Below are positions 23,040-34,988 of a stretch of 64,000 nt of DNA, in pieces. Source of the DNA: Exophiala sp. HKRS030 (lineage: Eukaryota; Ascomycota; Eurotiomycetes; Chaetothyriales; Herpotrichiellaceae); assembly GCA_023897205.1 (NCBI GenBank), contig JAHWDD010000033.1:620001-684000 (forward strand), written 5' to 3'. The position numbers and the translations under genes are program-made. The number at the start of each line of letters is the position of its first letter. Within the stretch, counting starts at the first letter, position 1. The notes beneath the pieces were generated by a model that saw only the letters and a program-made list of their open reading frames with translations, made no database searches and was not told where the DNA came from.

Positions 23040-24447
23040 TTATCTCCGAGTGTCGTGATCCAACGGCAATTCTTTTCGTCGTTTCAACAATTGAGCAATA
23101 GGCACGTCGTCTTCATCATAAAACTCAACATCCACATCGACACCGAAGTCTTTGAGAGCATTGCCTCCAGTGTCTCGCCAGCCTTCTTCACCCAGCCCAA
23201 CGTCGTCTGGACTTCGTTCATAGTCATCCTCATTGGACTGATTGCCAATATCTGGATCATATCGCTCATGAAATGGTCGGCGGCGTTGGATACCGTAATA
23301 GCTCGATCGCGTTTGGAAGTCGTCGTGCTGTCGACGTTTGAAGGCTTGAAGCTCTTGTTCGGGTGATAGATTCGCGTCTGGGTGCGTAAAAGGATCTTCC
23401 TCCATGTTAATGCGCTCAATCCGCGGCATTCTATCAGGATCAGGTGGCGGCCAAGATGTTCCCTGATCTTCAAACCCATTCTCTTCGAATGAGAGTCCAC
23501 TTGTAAGAGGCGTAGCAGAGAATGGCCAGAACCACGCTACAAAATTCCTGGTCCCCATTCCCTGGACAATGTTGGACCAGATGCCGATATCGTAGGGAAA
23601 TTCTTGTCTCACGATCCGAACTCTGATCCCATCAGGACCGTCTAAATAGCCTCCGAGCACGCGGGCGCGACGGAGAAGCTGCTCATGGCGTTCGATTTCC
23701 CAGCTTTCGATCGTTGTGACATTGCCTCCAAGACCCCAAACGGTTCGAAAAAATGTAATCGATACCAAGAAAAGCGTCATGGAATTGAGGAAGAGCAGCA
23801 TCAAGAGAAAGATTAATTGGGTTACAGACGGGCCAAGATACTGAATATTGCGTCAGCAGCTTTCTTTGAGTGAATTTGAAGATATCTTACACTCGGGAGA
23901 TGACGATTGTGCCAAATGACCTGAGCTCGTAGAAAGAGAAAGTATTCAAGGTAGGTCATGGCGGTCACGGCGTACCAAAGAAATCGCATGAAATGTGGAA
24001 AGGTAAAGTGTGAGACACAGTTTGACGTCCACGGGCAGTGGTGATCCATTTTCGGAATGCATCTACGCACAACAGCGGTCAGCCATGAAGTGTTGGAGCG
24101 TAGGCAACAAACCTTTTGCAGACCTTGCAATGATGCGATCTAGGAGGCTTAACAGCATCACATTTTCGACAATATCTCTGTCTTGACAATGATTCTTTGG
24201 CAGACGTTTTGGAAAGAGATACTGTGTCCGGCTGCCAGTCTTTCGGGACTTTTCCCGGATTGGTTGTGCAAGCTCGTCCGTACGACACCCAGAGTGCAGC
24301 TACCAGTAAGTTGAAAATAAGTCTCTGCCGAAAGTCCAAAGGACCAGGGTCGATATAGTGGAATAATAGCTGTGAAGCATATGACAGAATTGCGATAAGG
24401 AGGGAAACGGTGGGGACAGCATATCTTGACAGGATGGCAGAATCCAT
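23040..24447 (-). CDS. PFA4: DHHC palmitoyltransferase Pfa4
   Basis: ER-membrane protein S-acyltransferase; yeast Pfa4 palmitoylates chitin synthase Chs3. Three exons with introns 24063-24112 and 23841-23890 (50 nt each); 435 aa, divisible by three. Starts MDSAILSRYAVPTVSLLIAI at 24447. Two N-terminal membrane segments are followed by NPGKVPKDW and the Cys-rich domain: RYCRKCDAVKPPRSHHCKVC, then, across the first intron, CIPKMDHHCPWTSNCV with the catalytic DHHC. Two more membrane segments follow (about YLGPSVTQLIFLLMLLFLNS), then the TTIESWEIERHE motif (TTxE) and a long acidic cytosolic tail. The tail ends DVPIAQLLKRRKELPLD, as in fungal Pfa4 proteins. Divergent with the MutL gene. Confidence 0.92.
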
Positions 24448-24810
24448 CTCTCAACGCTAACCGCCACCTAGACCCCAAGATAGAACGGGATACAGCGGTT
24501 CTTCTCGTGAAGACTACAGCCTACCGGATTCTTGTTGCTCCCATCTTGGACATCGACAGTCCCTTTCTTTGGCTGGTAGTTATCGGTTGACGTGTAGAAA
24601 ATCGAATTCATGTTTCGTCAGCCTGGAAGAAGGACGACGTTGATAATTCAGCCGTGGTTTTGCCGAGAATTGTGCATGTTAACGGAAGGCACGCGTATGC
24701 ACACGGACGCGTTAACGACTGCTACCCGTTGGCTTCAGAACCTCAATTCATTTTTCTTGATGGATCTGCCAACATGACAAACCGACGCCCATTCTATCCA
24801 TGGCCTTAAA
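24448..24810. promoter_or_regulatory. Divergent PFA4 / MutL-homologue promoter with two MCB boxes
   Basis: A 363-bp divergent region. ACGCGT occurs at 24691-24696 and 24707-24712, 16 bp apart and about 100-120 bp before the MutL ATG. GTTAACG flanks both. ACGCGT is the MluI cell-cycle box bound by the MBF (Mbp1/Swi6-type APSES) factor, which drives S-phase and DNA-repair genes. Confidence 0.6.
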
Positions 24811-27711
24811 ATGCCGATCGAGCCTCTCCCAGAGAGCACATCGCGGGCAATCAGCTCAACATTAGTCCTTAGTGATGCCAGGTCAGTTGTGAAAGAGCTC
24901 GTCGACAATGCACTGGACGCACGTGCAACAACCGTCAATGTTGAGATTTCACCAAATACTCTTGATATCATCCAAGTCAGAGATAATGGCACAGGTATCG
25001 GGTTGCAGGACAGACAACTTCTCTGCAAACGTGGTTGCACATCTAAGATTCGATCACTCGATGACCTGAACCGCCTTGGCGGTACCTTTCTCGGATTCCG
25101 GGGCGAGGCTCTTTCGAGCGTCGCTGAATTGAGCAAGGCTGTTACCGTCACCACCAGGGTCGATGGCGAAATGGTGGGCACTATGCTCATCTTTGGAGCT
25201 TCCGGGATGCTAAGGTAGGTGTCACGCTGGCCCTTCTCTAACTACTCATCGTAACCACACTACGTAGTTCGGCATCAGCATCTCATCCAGTTGGAACAAC
25301 TCTTCGAGTCGAAAAGTTTCTGCAAAACGTACCAGTCAGAAAGCAAACAGTTTTGAAAAATGCTAGCCGAACACTACAGGCGATCAAAGCCTTGCTAATG
25401 ACCTATGCTTTTGCCCGGCCACAGATCAGGTTCTCTTTGAAAATCTTAAAGGCGAAAAGCGACCAATACAACTGGACCTATGCCCGAGCAAGAAAGACTC
25501 TTTTGAAGAGATTGCGGCGAAAATAGTTGGAAAAGATGTAGCAGCCCTCTGCACTGCTCAGTCCATGACTGCGGCCGAAGCCGATGGCGAAACCGAGTCG
25601 GGATGGGACATTGAAGCTTTGCTTATATCATCGAGCATAGGTTCGTATGCTTATTTCTGCAGAATCAGGCGGTGTTGCTAACACGTGAAGATCCCTTAAA
25701 CCTGCGCAATTTCAATCACTACATCTCCATCGACGGGCGGCCAGTGGCAGCAGACCGTACTACAATTAAGGAGATTGTCAAGAAATATAAGCTATTTTGT
25801 CAAGCTTGTTTCAGCTCAACGGGTAGCTCACTTCCGTCACGCCCATTCATCAGTATGCGAATTCGTTGCCCTCCGGAAAGTTATGATGTCAACATTGAAC
25901 CGGCAAAGGACGAGGTTCTATTCTTTCGACCCAAAACACTGCTGAAGTTGGTAGAGGATCTCTTCGAGCGAGTGTATGGTAGCCCGAAGGACAGCATTGC
26001 CAATCTTGACAATACCAGCTCTGACACAGAGAGACCCTCAATCCTCGTAATTGAAGAGCGCGAGCCCTTCAATGTCGTTCCAGAGGCCAGAGATCTTCGA
26101 TCTGCAACGCAGATGACTCAGGACGATAGGGTAGAATCGATGAAGATCGACAACGTCCACGACCTGCACCAACCTCCTTACAATCCCTTCACGATAGCCG
26201 CTATGAATGCTAAAATTCTGCCGACGAGGATGGACTCGCACGAGGCGAGGATGTCCACTGACCATCATGCAGATCGTACATCGGATGTCAATGGTAACCA
26301 TAGTGGCCAACCCTCTCGGTCCAAATCATCTTCTCACGAAGCACTGAATGCTCAATTGGCACAACTAGTATCCCCTATCACTTCTCCAGGGAGTTCTATA
26401 CATTACCAGAATGCTGGCGCACCTATGCCACGGAGGGCGAAGGATGCCAATAGTGTCGAAGTAAGAACACCGAACTCCTGGCATTCTGATGGGTCGAACT
26501 CCCAATCCTCCTCACAAAGGAGAATCTCACGAACATGGCCGACACCTGAAACGGCGACTCGTTCAACAAAAGCCCGAGGCGTGATGAAAACGAACTTCTG
26601 TGGCGAGTCGGATGTTGGTCCGGATGTTCAAGACTCCTCTCCACAGCAAATATATGTCCAGCCTTCTTCAGCCACACTGGTGGGAGGTGTGCCTTCAACC
26701 ATACACTGGGGTCCCGGTCAGAAACCCTTCAGGACACCTTTTAAATCACCTTCGAATCCTCGGTCCCTCACGAATGACGAAGTCAGGAGGCCTAATGACC
26801 AATCAATTCAACACGAAGCAACATCGTTGTCGAGACCCTCGAGGGTTCAAGACTGTTTGTCGCAGCGGCACTTATCATTGGATTCCAAGGAACTTTCCGT
26901 GGCAAATCATGCGGAATTGCAAGAAATTATGGATTTCGAGCACAGGAAAAAGGTGGCTATAGCTTACCAACGTCGGCTGACTGGCAAACGCCCACCGAAG
27001 CCGATAGCTGAGGTCCTGAAATCAAAAGGCATGAACAGAAGTGCTAGCAATAACGTTAGGATGGAGAGCCACGACTTGCACTTGACACGTGTAAGCCAGG
27101 GCTCACCAGATCAGGAAGACTTCATGGTTCGATTCAGTCAGCCACATCCTGTCTCTTCAAGCCAGCCGCGTCTTAATTCTACCAATAGCTCTCAGCAAGC
27201 AATGGCGCGGGGTTCATTGCATTCTGACGCAGGTCTGTTCACAGACGATGGTGGCATCGAGACTGAGGTAATGCATGATGACACTAAAAATAGCCCCGAC
27301 CAAGCAGATCCGCCTCCGGTATCGTCTTTCATCCTCTCTGATGATCCAAGAGCTTGCCTCATACGGTCGAGGAAAAAGTCTCGACCAACATCACTCTATC
27401 GGACAAAATCCAGCAAACTTCCACTAGAAACAATTCCCAAAGATGCTTCAACGTTCACCTTGTGCAGTAATGTCGTGCTCATGAAAGACCTGGTGTCTTT
27501 CAAACACCGCGTGGAAGGTTTGGCCGCGGAAGACATCTACATTTCTACTGGTACGTCTGAATACGTTGACTTCGAGCTGTTGAGCACAACCGAGCTATGG
27601 GAGAACACTCTACGCGGATTCATTGTCCAAAAGTATCGCTGTGAGGATGGTCAAGATATCAACGTCAAAGCGAATGATTTGGAATTCTTGCACGCGTCTC
27701 AAATCGTTTGA
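24811..27711 (+). CDS. MLH2: MutL-family mismatch repair ATPase (MLH2/PMS1-type)
   Basis: GHKL ATPase of the MutL group. Introns at 25215-25267 and 25641-25690. Starts MPIEPLPESTSRAISSTLVL at 24811. The ATP-binding motifs VVKELVDNALDARA, VRDNGTGIG, CTSKI and GFRGEALSSVAE are intact, followed by HPVGTTLRVEKFLQNVPVRK. One frame break lies in the second exon at about 25483-25485: NWTYAR must read NWTYAP-SKKDSFEEIAAKIV, so one C is missing from CCC. The exon sum is 2798 and becomes divisible by three with one added base (932 aa). I do not see the DQHA(X)2E(X)4E endonuclease motif or the C-terminal FERC of PMS2-like proteins, so it resembles the accessory MLH2/human-PMS1 type. Assignment within MutL paralogues is tentative. 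Confidence 0.85.
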
Positions 27712-28094
27712 TGCCCCATGTTAGATTGGGGCCACTGATGTTCTTTACCGGAGAATTTGATGATTACGCAAACTCATGAAAAGGAAAGACCTAGCTTTGT
27801 CATGATGGACTATGAGATGCCGGATTTTACATTTACCGCGGTGGGAACTGTAACATATCCTAGACAGCTATGACCGCTATCGACCGAACCTCAGATAGTC
27901 ATGATAGAGATGGAGCACACTGACAAATGTAATGAACAAGATATCAATGACAACAACTGTAGCATAAAATTTATAAACTACTCAACATGAACCCATAGCT
28001 GATACAAAGTCTCTGCTTCTTACCAAAGCAGTTGTAGCCAGGCATCCATTCCTCCTAGCTCTGATCCCCTTCCAAACTTCGCTTCTCGTACTCC
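27712..28094. other. Convergent intergenic
   Basis: 3' flanks of the MutL gene (+) and ACT protein gene (-). Nothing else seen. Confidence 0.5.
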
Positions 28095-28643
28095 TCAATC
28101 AGCAGCAACACCTTGTCGTTCCCGCTCGTCCTCCCGTTGCCCCTCCACGGCTCTCGCCTCGCTCACAACGCGCCTTAAAACGTCGACCGCCAGATCGACC
28201 TTCCCATCCTCGACAAACAAATGATCATGAAAGTACGCACTGACAGGGTTACAACTGACGCCAGCCGCAGCCAGACTGGTCGTCAAAACAGCCAGGAACC
28301 CCACGGCGTCGAGACTCGAGTGCACGGCGCACGTGATCATCCGGCAGCGGTACTGGTACGGCAGGCCGTATTGCTCGGCCGTGGCCAGAGAGGTGATTAG
28401 GGTCGTTGTGTTGCGGGGGCCCGGTTCGTGGAATACCATTTGGACTTCCGACGCGGGGATTGGGATTTGGTCCAGGGTTGGCATGGGGTTAGGATCCGGT
28501 GGGGATGAGGATGTTGATGCGGATGTGGATGTGGGCAGTGGAGAGTGGGGTGTTGGCAGACTTATCCAGACGAATGTCGTCGGTGACACGCTGAGTGTCA
28601 GGCTCGAGAGGAGCGTTTGCAGTGATGTCTCGCCGATCGCCAT
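28095..28643 (-). CDS. ACT-domain protein (ACT_3/DUF2241-like)
   Basis: A 182-aa single-exon protein. Start chosen at the ATG at 28643 (MAIGETSLQTLLSSLTLSVS). The N-terminal part is followed by a Ser/Thr/Pro-rich insert, then MVFHEPGPRNTTTLITSLAT, and the conserved block AVHSSLDAVGFLAVLTTSLA with VSCNPVSAYFHDHLFVEDGK. These match the small ACT-type proteins that resemble the ligand-binding half of amino-acid sensors and aspartokinases. A role in sensing an amino acid is known for related folds but is only an inference here. The insert is encoded by an irregular GAT/GTG-type repeat at about 28500-28540. Confidence 0.75.
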   Translation of the reverse strand: MAIGETSLQTLLSSLTLSVSPTTFVWISLPTPHSPLPTSTSASTSSSPPDPNPMPTLDQIPIPASEVQMVFHEPGPRNTTTLITSLATAEQYGLPYQYRCRMITCAVHSSLDAVGFLAVLTTSLAAAGVSCNPVSAYFHDHLFVEDGKVDLAVDVLRRVVSEARAVEGQREDERERQGVAAD

Positions 28644-29603
28644 GATAGAAAAACCGGGCACCTGGGCGACGTGATGCTAGATCGAGACGTCGTGTTATTT
28701 TGCGCTGTTCGGCTTGAATGTTTCGGGCTATGTAAGGACGATAATTGTCAACTTCTACTTCAAACCAAAGCAGTTTTGGTGGAGTGTAAAATCAGCACTG
28801 GGTTTGAACTTGTGATATGGTCATATTTTTAGAATGTCGGGAAAGGGAAAAGTGAGAACATATCAAATTTTATGGCTCGTCAACCATGAAGCAGAAAACT
28901 ATTTGTTGAAGAGTTAAAGTTTTAGAAACGCAAGGCTTGAAGCAGATTATGGATCGGCAAGAATTTTATAGTTCAAACTTAAGGCAACATCACTGTGACT
29001 CTATTTGACTACCATGCATCCCCAGCAGAAAAGGAGAACTTGTTCCAGGATGGCCACAAACATCAGCAAATCCATGGTGGGTGTTACATGCACGATGCTT
29101 CCGATTGAAGGGACTTGTCTTATGCAACTCTCGATGCTATGTAATGAAAATGGACAGGGAAGACGTGAAGTTTGGAAGCAGCAGATTGGCATAAGTTGTG
29201 TTGTAGATTTGTAGTCTTGTCAGTGATAAGTAGCAAAAGTAGCAAAAGTAGCACAAGTGAGACGAAATATGGCTCTAGGTTCATCCACGAAGTAAAGGCG
29301 ATGATGCTTTTTCCATGCCGAAAGATTGTCTCTATCGATGTCATAGTGAGAGGGGCGTGATATTTCAGGCCAAGAAATGTAGAACAGAAAGATGTGATGG
29401 ATATACTCCTCGATTGTTGAGTTTTCTGGTAAAGATGTAATTTATATCTACAATTTGATCACCTGTGCTCCTCCACCTCCTCCACGGTGACAAGATCTAA
29501 TAATGATTTCAAGTGAGTTTGACCACGAGGACTTTCAGAATCGTCCCGAAAAACGCTTGAGTAATTGCATAGGTTCCAAGTCGGAGTAGTCATCCTCAAC
29601 AGT
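28644..29603. other. Intergenic, A/T-rich
   Basis: No gene recognised. Contains a short tandem repeat at about 29225-29252. Confidence 0.45.
29225..29252. repeat. Short tandem repeat, unit about AGTAGCAAA
   Basis: Three near-identical copies of a 9-10 nt unit (AAGTAGCAAA, AGTAGCAAA, AGTAGCACA). Confidence 0.7.
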
Positions 29604-30269
29604 TCACAGCACCTTTTGCCACCAGTGCTTCTTAGGTTTGACTTGTTTGCTCTGTGATGCGGACTCTTTGCTTTGTCTGTGTTGTGATTTCGACTTCGAT
29701 TTCGAGTTGGCAGTCTTGTTGTGCTTGCTTGTTTTTGTTGATTGAATGATGGAATTGTCTTGTAGTGTTGATTGAGCTGAAGTGTCGTGCCCTTGGCTTT
29801 CTCTGGATTTCGCACTTTTGCACTTCTTGCACTTCCCGCATTTCTGTCTTCGTTCCGTTGTTCCATCGGCCGAGATAGGGATTGAAATAGATTCCTTGCC
29901 GACAGCAATAGCTTTCTCGTCGGTTGTAATAGATTGTTCTTTGAGTAGTTCGAATTCAGTAAATTGAGATTGACGCCCACAGGTGCATTTGCAAGGCGGA
30001 TTGCGCATTCTGCTTTCTCGTTGTTCTGGTGTCCAATCAACCCAGCCTATGTATTCGTCCCCAGGAACATTTAAGGCTGAATCTCGAGGGGGAACATATT
30101 TGGTTTTGATTGAAGAGTGTTGTTGTGGTTTGATAGGAGGCCGGGGGATGTCGATGGGTACTCGATAAGTAGCGCCCCAGCGAACCCATCCGATGTAATC
30201 GTCGCTAACGTGGTCGGAGTTTGAGTTGAGAGTGGACACAGGTTGAGTTTGATGAGATGATGACTTCAT
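29604..30269 (-). CDS. Orphan protein with two YIGWV repeats and Cys clusters
   Basis: A 221-aa protein of unknown function. Start chosen at the ATG at 30269 (MKSSSHQTQPVSTLNSNSDH); the frame is open upstream to 30416, but that part is Asn/Ser/Tyr/His low complexity and likely leader. Two copies of a motif, DDYIGWVRWGATYR (from residue 23) and DEYIGWVDWTPEQR (from residue 71), are separated by a Pro-rich linker. PCKCTCGRQ and KCGKCKKCKSAKS are small Cys clusters that could bind metal. The C-terminal third is Ser/Lys/Gln-rich and ends PKKHWWQKVL. Codon bias is weak and A/T-rich. No family is recognised; it may be lineage-specific. Confidence 0.5.
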   Translation of the reverse strand: MKSSSHQTQPVSTLNSNSDHVSDDYIGWVRWGATYRVPIDIPRPPIKPQQHSSIKTKYVPPRDSALNVPGDEYIGWVDWTPEQRESRMRNPPCKCTCGRQSQFTEFELLKEQSITTDEKAIAVGKESISIPISADGTTERRQKCGKCKKCKSAKSRESQGHDTSAQSTLQDNSIIQSTKTSKHNKTANSKSKSKSQHRQSKESASQSKQVKPKKHWWQKVL

Positions 30270-31060
30270 GATGAAAGAGGAGGTATGTCGTTGATTTATA
30301 GCTTTCGGAGTAAGAGTTGTTGAGTGAAAGTTGTTGAAGTACGAGTGGTTTGAGTGATAAATGTCTGGGTAAGAGTTGTTTGAGTGATAGTGAGAAATGT
30401 TTGGATTTGATATCAAGAATGATAATGAATCTTTGGTGTGAAGAAGGCGGAAGGAGAAAAACGAAGCATTTGAGAATCTGATGAGAACTTATACTCTAGA
30501 CGTAGGTCTACTCCTTCATGCTTATGAAAAAGTGTTGGGGCAGGAAATCCAAGACCATACTTCGTGATAGGAAAATGATAGAGACCCGATAGAAAGATCC
30601 ATGAGCGGTAGTGAGGTTTGAGTGGTCAACCACGGTCGCTCCCAACACTGAGCCATAGAAGATCCCTCGTTGTGGGCTAGCATCGGCTCCTGAATTGCAG
30701 CCACGACCCTCAGCCAGCACTGTTTAATCGTCTGTTCTGCTAGCAAGCAGGTCCACAATGAACCCCTGCCAAAATAGGCAGCTCATGTTCTCATACGGAT
30801 GGAGTGCTTCAGGATCCAGATGCGGTGGCGCAGTATTCGTTTGTGATGACTTTGACTCATTCATCTTGTTCTGCGAAATATGATTGGCGACTGAAGTCTC
30901 TCCATCTGTAGTACAATAAAAGCGAATTATGTGATGTCCTGATATGCCCCACCGTCAACCTAAATCCAACCGTGGTTTGAAAAGACTGTATCCCCATGTT
31001 CTCCATTGCTAACAAGACTTTGCATCATAACAAGTCTGCCTGTACTTGATCAGAATCCAC
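30270..31060. other. Intergenic; imperfect repeats in a likely leader
   Basis: At about 30308-30398 the motif GTAAGAGTTGTT(T)GAGTGA recurs imperfectly. The remainder shows no recognised gene. Confidence 0.4.
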
Positions 31061-32832
31061 TCAAATTGCTCGAGGGAACTGCTCGATAACCGTCTGGTCG
31101 TCCTTGGGCCGGTCGAAGTATTGGGTAATTTCATCACCATCCCATTTGGCCGTGTACGTGGCCTGAAGCTCTCTTCGTGGCGGTGCCTGGAGGACATAAT
31201 CCTTGACCCCCGGGGCGGGGAAGAATCGGTGGAGAGCTGTGAAGGTGAGGGCAGAGATGGCTGTCCCGACCAGAAAGCTAATGTAATATAGTCGAGTCCA
31301 CCCGATAGGAACTTTGACATTCGTGTTGACTGCGGCAACAAAACCTGGCATGGATGGCCAGACGCCCATGACCCACTGTCAAGATCATCAGTCAGCAGAA
31401 AACAAAAGTGTGCGGGAGAAGAGCATGTACTTACCGCAACTGGAGCGCGCCAATTGATCCCATATGTGTACCAGTATATGCTTGTTTTGTCGCCGATGTA
31501 CAAGTCGTCGACCTTGATCTTTTGCTGGTTTATAACATAATAAGAAGAGATCATGAGCCCAATCATGGGTCCGAGGAAGACAGAATAGCTAGACAAGACT
31601 TGAAGAAAGGTCGATGCCGTCGCAAGTAGTTGCCAGGGGTTGACCACTGAAGAAACAAGTGCGGTGATATAAGCACCTCGTCGGATATTGATAAAAGTTG
31701 GGAATGTTGCCGCAAGATCAAAGCCACCAGACAGTGCATTTCCTGGAATGTTGATTCCCCACTGAGAGATGATCATGGCCACACCAGCGAAGAATCCAGC
31801 GGCTCGTGAGCGAGATCCCCCTTGATGCATCATCGCTATCATTAGATCGGGCAAGCTCCAGATTGGAGCACCGTAGCGTCTTTGTGTTGCTGCTGTGACT
31901 AGAATGCCTATCACGGAACTGATGATAGAATAAGGGGCGGCGGCAGCGATCTGACCATACCATGCATTTCTAGGCTTTCGCGCAAATCGAGCATAGTCGG
32001 CCTGGTTGAGGATACCAGCCGAGATTCCTCCGATGGCACTGATGATCGCATAGCAGATAGACCAACCGATAGATCTGTCCTGAGTGTCTGGATCGCTGGT
32101 GATGATGCTGCCGAAGCCTTCCATAGTTGCAAGAGACCAAACCAGGACCACAAAAAAGAAGACGAAGATGCTAACAACGCCGACCCATAACAGCTTCTTC
32201 AACTTATGAGGCCGGATCCAGATCAACGGCAGCGAGATGACGGAAAAGATAACGTATGTCATAAAGGTTGCGGTGGTGAGACCAGTTGCGTGGATATGGT
32301 TTGGGATTCGTTCTTCCAAGTTCGGCCATATTGCCTCGAGGCAGACATAGACACAGCGCCCGCCAATCCAGGCTTGCACAGAGTACCAAACTAGGGACAA
32401 GAGGATTCTATTGTATATGACAAAAGAACTCCCATACATTCCCCAAACATATCGATTGAGCACCGGGAATCCTAGATGGTAATATGCACCTGGCAGAGAA
32501 TTGAAGACGATGAAGCTCAAGGAAATGATGGCACCGACGACGATGGCAATAATCGCCTGCCACCACGTGAGACCCAAGGCAATCATCGAGCTCCCCACCA
32601 TATATGTGGAGATGTTGGTGTTTGTCAGGACCCCTAGTGGAACGTTGACTCAGTTTCAACATTAGACTCGGCCAAGACAGTCAGCATGCTCACATAGATT
32701 ATGGAATGCCCAGAAATTCCACGTCCTCCGCTCCTTTTCAATCGGCTTGATATCGTTGTTGACCCATCGATTTGGGATGGTGCCGCCATCATGCGGTACT
32801 TCGAGTTTTTTGATAAGCGCTTTCAAGGACAT
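31061..32832 (-). CDS. NCS1-family permease (allantoin/uracil/hydantoin type)
   Basis: Plasma-membrane nucleobase-cation-symport-1 transporter, proton- or cation-coupled uptake of a purine, pyrimidine or related cyclic amide. Three exons; introns 32634-32693 and 31376-31434; 550 aa, divisible by three. Starts MSLKALIKKLEVPHDGGTIP at 32832. NRWVNNDIKPIEKERRTWNF is the usual N-terminal signature, followed by LTNTNISTYMVGSSMI and about 12 membrane segments. ISAGILNQADYARFARKPR and WGINIPGNALSGGFDLAATF match the substrate-binding helices of the Fur/Dal4/Mhp1-like family. The acidic/basic tail ends TQYFDRPKDDQTVIEQFPRAI (stop at 31061). It is divergent from a hydantoinase-type enzyme gene, which hints at a hydantoin or related cyclic-amide substrate. 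Confidence 0.9.
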
Positions 32833-34988
32833 GATGCTTGAGGCTTACGGCGAGGAAACATCAGAGTATGGAGTAAAAACAAGCGTGAATAGTCCGAGGT
32901 GAAACGGAAATCAGTACGTAGATAAGTAGAAGGCTAGAGGCTGGAACGGAGCCTCGAGAACTCACAAACCCTCGTCCCTTGTCATTAAGTTGCTAGGGTC
33001 CTACCAGGAAGGTATGAGAAAGACTCACGGAAAAGCGTATGGAAAGGACTTTGAGTAGAGACAATTACTTGCCAGTACTCACTACTAGCGATTAGCTACA
33101 CAGTAGTCTGCGTGCTTCCCGTGGCCCCGGACCAAGGCTCTTCTGCCCTAAATAGGCATTCTGCTGACGCATCACATACTAAAGGCTGGGCAGAGCGTTG
33201 CAGGCTCGCGTGTTCACTGGTCAATAGTCGTAATGGGGGCTGAACGGTGTGAATGGCCACGAATGTACCTTGAACAGCACGACGGATAAGTGCCATGCAC
33301 TGAGCGAACCTTGAAAATTACTGTGCATGCAATGCTCTCTAGTTAGCTCATTCCGCTTTCAGTGTATCCTTGTCGATCTCGAAGTCTCGAATGCTCAAAT
33401 GCTGCCCACCCCGACAGGGTCGAAGTATTCGGCAATTCTCAAAGCATACCTAGTGATGTAGCTATCTAGAGGCTATCTCAGTCTGAAGGTCGTCCTCCAT
33501 GCAACCAGCTGCTTGTAGAATGATCAGGGTGACAGACCTAACACAGCCGAGGGCTAGATGACTCTGATAATGTGCAGGCCAACAAGTATTCGCATACCGC
33601 TTGTGAAGGATTTCAGTAGCGATTCGTTTGGTGTCAGGTGCTTTTTGTACGTACTGAACTATCGAAACGCAGGAGTTGGTCCCCGAACTAACCAGTTACA
33701 TGATAGGTGGCATGCCTGTGTAGGTTCGAAATACTTGTTCACTTGCCAGGATGGCCTACTCCCATTTCATCAGGTGGCTTGAAGCACAAGCACATGAAAG
33801 TCTCAGTGCATAGTTTATGCCTTGGTGGTTCAAATGTCACCACTCCTGCTCTTGATAGTTACTACTTACTTAGGTAACTATGATTCAGCAATTCCAGCCA
33901 AGTCCTAGGTTCTTGAGGCAGAACCAAACTGCATAGAGGTAGAGCTGCAATGTAACATTTGTACTCTTCGTATACCCTTTTCAGGCCCTGCGTCTCATTG
34001 CGCCAGGCGGCGTACATGATACTTAAGACCTCCGTTCTTTTGCAAATTGATGGCTTTCATGCTTCCTTGCACCTTCCTGAACGCAGTCTGGAGCAATGCA
34101 ATCCCTGCCTTCGACGGCACCTCCCACTGCTTCCATCACAACGGCCAGCGAAATGCATCCGATCGCACCAGAGGAATGCCGATACTGACCGATTGGTTGT
34201 CTCACAGATGAAATGACTTGCTCGCCTCGATCGCGCTATATTCATGATGTGCCGTGGCAACATACAAGTTGTCGAGCTCCGGCTCAATTTCCGGCCTGAA
34301 ATGCTCAAAGTCTAGCAACTTGTGCTGATGCCTATATCAACACCTACCCATTTGGTTGTTCGTCAGTTTCAGCAACGAGCTACTATTATCCTAATCAGCT
34401 TTGCCCGAACGGAGGCAAAAGTGAGACTTTATTCCTCCAATCACGGGGAGATTTTGCCAGACGCATTCATTTTACATTTGCCGTCACCTATCTCAAGATC
34501 CCTATCTACTCCCTGAAGCCGGCCGAGAGGTCCACTGAATCACTGACTAAGTGGGTTTTGTCGCCGGATGTTACCTGTACGGACCGCTAAGGGTTTGTTT
34601 TGCTCGTTAACAGCGTTTTGTCACTTGCAATGAGTCTCTTCCATGCGGAGTTTCAAATCAATGTCTAAGATCTGTCATGCGCACAAATCCGCTTACTTCG
34701 GCCGACAACAGCGTCTACTTAGTGCTAATTGACAGCAATAGACCATGATTCTGATGCAACTAACAAAGGAGGAAACCACCCACAACGGAATCGTTCTGCG
34801 CCAAGCCGAACGCCTTCCAATTCCGGCCCAGGCGTATATAGATAGTCGTGCTACAGCATATCGCACGCAAACGATGAATTGAAGGTTCCCTAGTCATATG
34901 CGGCACTTTGGAACCAAAGCTTGATGATCGACGCGCCAGAGTAGGATTCGTGAGGGATATCAGGTGCCATAGCTGCACTTTTGAGGAC
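32833..34988. promoter_or_regulatory. Long divergent region between permease and hydantoinase
   Basis: 2.16 kb with only short open frames and no recognised gene. It must carry both promoters. I did not find an obvious shared box. Confidence 0.4.
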
